From Candidatus Aenigmatarchaeota archaeon (GTDB lineage: Archaea > Aenigmatarchaeota > Aenigmatarchaeia > PWEA01 > JAGHBM01): DNA of 9,738 nt. The notes beneath the pieces are model-generated. The model ran no database searches and was not told the origin of the DNA. It worked only from the letters and a program-made list of their open reading frames with translations. The stretch is from contig JAGLWW010000020.1 in assembly GCA_023133195.1 (NCBI GenBank), positions 1 through 9,738 of the forward strand, in the 5' to 3' direction. Below, one piece after another: positions 5,179 to 9,738 of the stretch; within the stretch, counting starts at the first letter, position 1, and every line of letters begins with the position of its first letter. Made by a program: the position numbers and the translations under genes.

Positions 5179-7200
5179 CTAAAATTTCAAAATTAACGAA
5201 TAAGATTTCTTTGCCTGCAGAGTTACTACACTTTCCTTGGTTTCCTTGCCATTTACAATGCATTTTGAATAAACATTCGGTATCTTGGCTTTTACAGGCA
5301 AATTTTTTATTTCTAATTCCATTATGTTGCCTTTTCTGGAGTAATTTACGCTCACCTTGCTCTTGCCTATCTTTATTTTTCTCTCGAATCTTTTGAAGTT
5401 AAACTTTGATGGGTCAAATATTATCATCTTTTCAGTTAGTTTTGGCTTTATCCCAAGGACATAACTGTCCAAAACAGTCAGCATGCCTGCAACTGACCAT
5501 GCCTGGGAAGTGCAGCCTTTTGGCTTTAAATCATCTGCATCAAAGAATTCATTTATTCCGTTTATGCACCTTTTGTCAAAGTTTGCCATATTGATGTCAA
5601 TAAGTCTCTTGACATTTTCCGTTTTCTCATAGTTGCACTGGGCAAGTGCCGTGACCAAGGAAATAAAAGGCCATACAGAACCGGTGTGATAACCCTTTGG
5701 ATCATAAGTCAGGTCGGAAACCGGTCTCGTCCTTACCCCCACAGGAGTCAGATAATCCTTTGACATTATAAGGGAAAGCTGCTTTGAGACATCCCTTGAT
5801 ATATGCATCATTGCCAGCTGAAATATGAAATTGGGTGATTTGAAATTCCCGCCAAGGTTATCCTTTGGCACGCTGTTCCAATAGTTCTTGTCTATCTCCC
5901 CAAGTATTTTGGAACTTATCTGGAAATATTCATTCGTTTCCCCGCTATTCATGTAAAGAATCATTCCTCCGCAGTAGAACGCCCGGCACCAAAGGGACTG
6001 TAAATCTATTGCCTTTTTTCTCTCTAAAGTATCCATCCATGTAAAGCCTGTGCTTGTAATTAGATTTTTTTGCAGCCTTAATTTTCCATAATCTAGAACT
6101 TCCCTGACCTTTTTCCCCATGGATTTTCCTAATTTCTTGTCACCAGTGAAATCCAGATAGTCGTAAAGCCCTATTATCCATAGTGGCGCCACGTCAGAAG
6201 AATTATAGAAACATCTTTTAGAATTCATCAGGCTAGGGACCTTTCCGCCCTTTATTTTTCTCTCAACTGTCTTGAGGAACTTCTTTACGTGGCTGAACAT
6301 ACCGAGATAAAGGTATGCAGGCAGACACCAACACGCGTCTCTAATCCATATCTCATTGAAAAACGGGTAACCCGCAACAAATCCTTTCTCCACTTCAAAA
6401 GTCATAAGTGAGCTCACTATCTTGTCCAGATGTGCCGAGTATTCCGTGTTTTTATACTGCCCTCTCAGCCTTTCATATGCTTTCTTTGAATTCTCCACAG
6501 AATCCCTGTATTTTCTGTGCCCTGTTATCTTCCCTTCTGAAAAGAAGAACGGTATCTCTTTTTCCTCTCCGGGTTCCAGATTCACTTTAATTACATATTC
6601 ACCCGGCAGATATTTGTTTTGCATGCTTTCATTCCAGCTTCCGGTTAAGCCTTGTTTGACAACATAACCGCAGTAATCCGCATATTTCCCGGGTTCATGC
6701 TGTTCATATCTATCCGATTTCACAAACTTTCCGTCAAGACTGCCGAAATAAAGGTTCCCTATGTTATTTTTTACCTCCACAAAACTTCTCTTTGTTTTTG
6801 TGGTATATTTGTAATTGTGAAAATTTGTGTCCCTGTATCTTATGTTCACTCCAACCTCCAGTAATATATTAACTTTGATTTTTGATTGCGTTGTATTCTT
6901 TACCTTCAAAATGCTGATTATTTTGTCTTTTAGAGGAACCACTTCCTCTGTCACAAGCAGGTTTTCAATCCTGTGTTTGTGGTTTGCGCACCAGAACTTG
7001 TGCTCAAATTCAAAGCAGTTTTGCATGGAGAGCCACACATCGTTCACACGATATGCCCAGTAATCCAGCAGTTTTTTGTCAAAACTCCACAATCCGGCCC
7101 ATTTCGAGCCGAAGTTCGTGTTTACAAACCTGAAAAGATGAAGTCCACCGTTATTAAGAACGTAATTCTTGTAGAAATTCTTTGTAGAATCTATAATCAT
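5179..7200 (-). CDS. Amylo-alpha-1,6-glucosidase (glycogen debranching enzyme, GH133-like)
   Basis: A 673-residue protein predicted to hydrolyse alpha-1,6 branch points of glycogen. Residues 1 to about 240 form a beta-rich N-terminal domain that is divergent from standard members. Residues 255-585 carry the (alpha/alpha)6 barrel motifs of the GDE C-terminal domain: VAGYPFFNEIWIRDACWCLP (275-294; the usual WGRD is WIRD), STGFTWMD (383-390), IDLQSLW (398-404), GVRTRPVSD (488-496), YHTGSVWPF (504-512), NEFFDADD (550-557) and GCTSQAWSV (562-570). D390 and E551 are candidate catalytic acids by motif position. Residues from about 590 form a C-terminal beta domain. The glucanotransferase domain of eukaryotic debranching enzyme is absent; the neighbouring GH57 enzyme could supply that step (inference). 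There is no signal peptide. It has no Shine-Dalgarno, a TATA box about 24 bp upstream and a T-run after the stop, so it is probably monocistronic or only partly linked to the kinase gene upstream. Confidence 0.87.
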   Translation of the reverse strand: MIIDSTKNFYKNYVLNNGGLHLFRFVNTNFGSKWAGLWSFDKKLLDYWAYRVNDVWLSMQNCFEFEHKFWCANHKHRIENLLVTEEVVPLKDKIISILKVKNTTQSKIKVNILLEVGVNIRYRDTNFHNYKYTTKTKRSFVEVKNNIGNLYFGSLDGKFVKSDRYEQHEPGKYADYCGYVVKQGLTGSWNESMQNKYLPGEYVIKVNLEPGEEKEIPFFFSEGKITGHRKYRDSVENSKKAYERLRGQYKNTEYSAHLDKIVSSLMTFEVEKGFVAGYPFFNEIWIRDACWCLPAYLYLGMFSHVKKFLKTVERKIKGGKVPSLMNSKRCFYNSSDVAPLWIIGLYDYLDFTGDKKLGKSMGKKVREVLDYGKLRLQKNLITSTGFTWMDTLERKKAIDLQSLWCRAFYCGGMILYMNSGETNEYFQISSKILGEIDKNYWNSVPKDNLGGNFKSPNFIFQLAMMHISRDVSKQLSLIMSKDYLTPVGVRTRPVSDLTYDPKGYHTGSVWPFISLVTALAQCNYEKTENVKRLIDINMANFDKRCINGINEFFDADDLKPKGCTSQAWSVAGMLTVLDSYVLGIKPKLTEKMIIFDPSKFNFKRFERKIKIGKSKVSVNYSRKGNIMELEIKNLPVKAKIPNVYSKCIVNGKETKESVVTLQAKKSYSLILKF

Positions 7201-7219
7201 GATTAAAGTTATAAAAGAG

Positions 7220-7228
7220 TATATAAAT
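7220..7228 (-). promoter_or_regulatory. TATA box of the debranching enzyme gene
   Basis: ATTTATATA on the minus strand lies in the 38-bp gap after the kinase gene and is centred about 24 bp before the ATG at 7200. There is no Shine-Dalgarno between them, so a leaderless transcript is predicted. Read-through from the isomerase-kinase unit remains possible, because no T-run of five or more lies in this gap. Confidence 0.5.
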
Positions 7229-7238
7229 TGATTTTAAT

Positions 7239-8108
7239 TTATAAATCCCCCAGAGAAGCCGCTCCGTAAAGTTCCACGTCTTCCTTGACTATTTTCAATT
7301 TCGGCGGTTCCATAATAATCCTTTTCTTCATTTCCTCCTCTGTAATTTTTAAAAATAAAGAACTACTTTTAATTATTTTCCCTGTAAGAAATATAATTTC
7401 GGGGTTGAGAGTATTAGTTATGTTCGCAAGACCCACTCCCAAACATTTTCCTACCTCCTCATAAATCCTTTTTGCCTTTTTGTTATCTTTCCTTGCTATT
7501 TTTCCAAGTTCAAGCGGACTCAACTTCTTTCCGAAATATTTTTTTGACAGACGCTTGAAAGCTCTTCCAGAAACATATCCCTCCAGGCAACCCCTGTTCC
7601 CACAAATTTTGCATTTCATCCCGTCCATTTTTATGGTTGAGTGACCAAATTCTCCTGCATTTCCTATTCCCGTGTAAAGTTTTCCATCAATCACTATTGC
7701 TCCTCCCAAACCTGTACCGAGAGTAAGTAAAACGAAATTTTTGACTTTTTCTTTTTTTAGAATACCAAGGGCTGCACAGTTTGCATCATTTTCCAAAAAG
7801 ACACTAACCTTGAACATTTTTTGGATTATTTTTTTGAGCGGAACGTTTTTCCATGGTATATTGGAAGAGTCAAATATAATTCCTTTTTTCCTGTCAATTG
7901 TTCCGGGTGAACCGAGCCCTATGCCACTTATTTTTTTATTCCCTCTCACTTCCTCTATCATTTCAATAATTAATTTTATAATAAATTCCTTTCCCTTTTC
8001 TATATGGGTTTTTCTTTCAATTTTCCGAATAATCTTGTTTCCCCTAAAAAGAGCGCACGCGATGCTTGTCCCACCCACAACCAGAGCTACTTTGTACATT
8101 ATGGTCAC
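7239..8108 (-). CDS. ROK family sugar kinase (probable glucokinase)
   Basis: A 289-residue cytoplasmic kinase, likely glucose + ATP to glucose-6-P, linking glycogen breakdown products to the adjacent isomerase. Motifs: VVGGTSIACALF (10-21), GLGSPGTID (64-72), LENDANCAALG (105-115) with catalytic D108, LTLGTGLGGAIVIDGKLYTG (128-147), GNAGEFGH (149-156), the ROK zinc site H156 with CKICGNRGCLEGY (C166, C169, C174), and YGAASLG (281-287). Oddly, the usual D-x-GGT phosphate motif reads V-V-GGT, so the conserved Asp is Val at position 10. The start at 8108 is GTG and overlaps the isomerase TGA as GTGA. An in-frame ATG at 8099 (MYKVALVVGGT) gives a more typical ROK N-terminus and is equally plausible. 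ROK transcriptional repressors are excluded because there is no N-terminal helix-turn-helix. Substrate is inferred; an N-acetylhexosamine or another hexose is possible. Confidence 0.85.
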   Translation of the reverse strand: MTIMYKVALVVGGTSIACALFRGNKIIRKIERKTHIEKGKEFIIKLIIEMIEEVRGNKKISGIGLGSPGTIDRKKGIIFDSSNIPWKNVPLKKIIQKMFKVSVFLENDANCAALGILKKEKVKNFVLLTLGTGLGGAIVIDGKLYTGIGNAGEFGHSTIKMDGMKCKICGNRGCLEGYVSGRAFKRLSKKYFGKKLSPLELGKIARKDNKKAKRIYEEVGKCLGVGLANITNTLNPEIIFLTGKIIKSSSLFLKITEEEMKKRIIMEPPKLKIVKEDVELYGAASLGDL

Positions 8109-9055
8109 TTTCCACGTTTTAGCGCACTTTTTATGATTTTTATGTTATTTGTCTCTGCCGGATCCACTGCCCTGAACAAAGAGAGATAGTAACTAACACA
8201 GTCTCCGAGATATATTATATAGAAAAGCCTTGACAAAAGTCCATTTCCCTTTACCTTGATTTCCCTGACTTCTATTTCCTTTTCCAGTATTTTTTTGGCC
8301 ACTCTCATGTGAATATTTACTCTTTTGTGAATCTTTTCATCCTTTATTATCACTGCAAAAATGTCCTTGTTGTCATTGAAGTCGCTAACAATCTCGTTGT
8401 GGTTCATCTCCGTGAAACAGTTAAAATGGGCGAACTTCTTGCTGTTCTCGTTCAGTTGCGTTTCCCATCTGTAAAGAGAGCACCTATATTTCTCCGGGCC
8501 GTAAAGCACCGGAGTTCTTCTGAAGAACTTTTTTGCAATCTGCCTGGCCATCTCAAAATTAAAACCTTTTAAAACACTTGAAACCTCTTTCACGTCCCTT
8601 TCCTTGTTTTTCACAAACCCATTGTCCTGCAAAACCCTCAGTATAGGAAAGAAAAGATAAGGTAAAGCAACCCTTGGAAGCAAATCTCTGGGAACTTTTA
8701 TGATAGGAAATTTTTTCCTGGCAAACTTGCCGCCCGATGTAAGAAGCACGATTTGCGAGCCCCTCCTTCTAGCATCCCTCATCATATAAAGGCTCTCTTC
8801 AGTGTTGCCTGAATAGGATATCATGAAGACTAAAGTCTTTTTGTCAACAAAATTCGGCATCTTATAATTTCTTACTACAAAAACCGGAATTTTTATTTCA
8901 TCTTCTAAATAATTCCTCAGGATATCCCCGGAAATTGCCGAGCCTCCCATTCCGCCCACAACTATCTTGTTTACATCTTTTTTTAGTTTGATTTTGGGTG
9001 CAAGAGAGAAAGCCTTTTGTATATGATCCGGGTATTCCTTTAAAAACTCCATCAT
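8105..9055 (-). CDS. Bifunctional phosphoglucose/phosphomannose isomerase
   Basis: A 316-residue SIS-domain enzyme interconverting fructose-6-P with glucose-6-P and mannose-6-P, of the archaeal PGI/PMI family. Seen in order: VVGGMGGSAISGD (32-44), ISYSGNTEES (79-88) as sugar-phosphate loops, PRVALPYLFFP (127-137), LNENSKKFAHFNCFTEMNHNEI (201-222) containing E203 and H219, and VDPAETNNIKIIK (297-309) containing T302 and K309. E203 and H219 carry the same numbers as the catalytic pair described for the Pyrobaculum aerophilum enzyme, and the T-x6-K spacing is also kept, so the active site looks intact. The two initial ATGs (9055, 9052) cannot be separated; GAGGTT at 9061-9066 favours the first. 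It overlaps the ROK kinase by four bases, indicating translational coupling. It is first gene of the minus-strand block and diverges from the NAD(P)H-hydrate dehydratase gene. Confidence 0.92.
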   Translation of the reverse strand: MMEFLKEYPDHIQKAFSLAPKIKLKKDVNKIVVGGMGGSAISGDILRNYLEDEIKIPVFVVRNYKMPNFVDKKTLVFMISYSGNTEESLYMMRDARRRGSQIVLLTSGGKFARKKFPIIKVPRDLLPRVALPYLFFPILRVLQDNGFVKNKERDVKEVSSVLKGFNFEMARQIAKKFFRRTPVLYGPEKYRCSLYRWETQLNENSKKFAHFNCFTEMNHNEIVSDFNDNKDIFAVIIKDEKIHKRVNIHMRVAKKILEKEIEVREIKVKGNGLLSRLFYIIYLGDCVSYYLSLFRAVDPAETNNIKIIKSALKRGK

Positions 9056-9100
9056 TTTTTAACCTCAATTTTATATACTAATTTCCTTATTAAAAAGTTT
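9056..9100. promoter_or_regulatory. Overlapping divergent promoters of the isomerase and NAD(P)H-hydrate dehydratase genes
   Basis: In this 45-bp gap the plus-strand TATA box TTTATATA (9070-9077) is centred about 27 bp before the ATG at 9101, with no Shine-Dalgarno, so a leaderless message is predicted. On the minus strand TATTAAAAA-type sequence (9088-9096, read as TTTTTAATA) could serve the isomerase, giving a leader of about 10 nt that starts near GAGGTT (9061-9066). The alternative minus-strand TATA (9069-9077) is only about 18 bp from the isomerase ATG. The promoter elements interleave, so the two directions may compete. Confidence 0.45.
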
Positions 9101-9738
9101 ATGGAACACCGCTCTGCTGTAATAACAAAGGATATACTGAAAAAAGTCTATTCCAGGAGGAAAACAGATGCACACAAATACCAGTTCGGCTCGCTTCTTG
9201 TAATAGGCGGGAGCAAGCTTTACCACGGCTCACCTCTTTTTAATGCCATGGGCGCTTACAGGACAGGAGTTGATATTGTCACTATTCTAGCCCCGGAAAG
9301 GGCTGCAAATCTCATCGGCGCATACGGACCCGACCTGATAACGTACCCGCTCAAGGGAGACTACATCACAGAAAAGCACATCCCCACATTAAACAAATTC
9401 TCGGAAAAATGCAGTTCAATAGTAATCGGCGGCGGTATAGGGCGTGAAACCAAAACAATGGAGGCCGTAAGAAAATTCCTGAAAAAAACAAGGAAACCGG
9501 TGGTAGTTGATGCGGACGCACTGCACGCCCTGAGGCCGAGCGACATAAAAAAGAATTTCCTTCTTACGCCGCACCCGGCAGAATTCAAGGCCCTCTCCGG
9601 ATTGAACGTGACAAAGAAAAACGTGGAAAGATTTGCAAAAAAACATAACTGCACAATCCTCCTGACCCACTCCAAAGACATAATTTCAAACGGAAAAATC
9701 ACAAAAGAAAACTGGACAGGCAACCCCTACATGACCGT
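9101..9738 (+). CDS. nnrD: ADP-dependent NAD(P)H-hydrate dehydratase (YjeF C-terminal/ribokinase-like), 3' truncated by window
   Basis: The first 212 codons are present; the gene runs off the right edge. The enzyme repairs hydrated NADH/NADPH, removing water with ADP (or ATP). Visible family motifs: a helical N-terminus, FGSLLVIGGSKLYHGSP (29-45), AMGAYRTGVDIVTILAPE (49-66), IVIGGGIGRE (107-116), VVVDADALHAL (134-144), LLTPHPAEFKALSG (154-167) and the beginning of TGNPYMT (206-212). The catalytic GGTGD loop that normally follows is beyond the window. There is no fused YjeF N-terminal epimerase domain at this end; residue 1 already leads into the dehydratase domain, so it is either stand-alone or lacks the usual epimerase-first fusion. 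The position corresponding to the usual LKG after the third beta segment reads LLTHSKD, a minor departure. The start ATG sits about 27 bp after a TATA box with no Shine-Dalgarno. Confidence 0.88.
   Translation, partial: MEHRSAVITKDILKKVYSRRKTDAHKYQFGSLLVIGGSKLYHGSPLFNAMGAYRTGVDIVTILAPERAANLIGAYGPDLITYPLKGDYITEKHIPTLNKFSEKCSSIVIGGGIGRETKTMEAVRKFLKKTRKPVVVDADALHALRPSDIKKNFLLTPHPAEFKALSGLNVTKKNVERFAKKHNCTILLTHSKDIISNGKITKENWTGNPYMT

Noticed and set aside
7741..8136. A 131-codon plus-strand open frame opposite the ROK kinase
   Set aside because: It lies antisense to a gene with full family motifs and its translation shows no domain.
9361..9723. A 120-codon minus-strand open frame opposite the NAD(P)H-hydrate dehydratase gene
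   Set aside because: The plus strand has a continuous set of NnrD motifs here; the antisense translation is Phe/Ser-rich and featureless.
1..9738. tRNA, rRNA, CRISPR array, insertion sequence or attachment site
   Set aside because: Coding sequence fills almost the whole window; the remaining gaps are under 100 bp and hold no spaced repeats, RNA-gene features or transposase motifs.

Overview
The window looks like a piece of a compact archaeal chromosome. The evidence is a 50-residue Sec61-beta (archaeal SecG) gene, TATA-box promoters, several genes with a TATA box about 25 bp before the start codon and no Shine-Dalgarno (leaderless mRNAs), T-run terminators, and an archaeal-type bifunctional phosphoglucose/phosphomannose isomerase. 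Intergenic gaps are all under 100 bp. The sequence does not fix the lineage. A small-genome or DPANN-like archaeon is possible, but that is inference.

Layout from the left. Positions 1-558 (minus strand) carry Sec61-beta followed by the start of an endonuclease IV-like TIM-barrel protein that runs off the window. A divergent promoter at 578-600 consists of two identical TATA elements arranged as a perfect inverted repeat. To its right, plus-strand genes encode a small Lys-rich protein resembling DUF5752 (634-942) and a 600-residue eukaryote-type (GT3) glycogen synthase (995-2797). Converging on them is a minus-strand block from 9055 to 2762: phosphoglucose/phosphomannose isomerase, ROK sugar kinase, amylo-alpha-1,6-glucosidase (debranching enzyme), a GT4/GlgA-like glycosyltransferase, and a GH57 alpha-amylase-like enzyme. 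Promoter and terminator signals suggest three transcription units in this block: isomerase-kinase, debranching enzyme alone, and GT4-GH57. The window ends in a plus-strand NAD(P)H-hydrate dehydratase (NnrD) gene, cut off by the edge, which shares a divergent promoter region with the isomerase.

Together the central genes form a glycogen (alpha-glucan) storage locus. Two synthases of different families (GT3 and GT4) would make alpha-1,4-glucan. GH57 and the debranching enzyme would break it down or remodel it. The ROK kinase would phosphorylate free glucose, and the isomerase would pass glucose-6-P to fructose-6-P for glycolysis or gluconeogenesis. No branching enzyme, glycogen phosphorylase or nucleotide-sugar pyrophosphorylase is present here.

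Most noteworthy: the pairing of a GT3 and a GT4 synthase tail to tail with a 36-bp coding overlap; the small DUF5752-like protein in the GT3 operon; a (GAAAAAA)x3 repeat that encodes a Lys-rich patch in the GT3 synthase and reads as a T-rich terminator for the opposing operon; the symmetric divergent promoter; and a ROK kinase lacking the usual Asp of its phosphate-binding motif.
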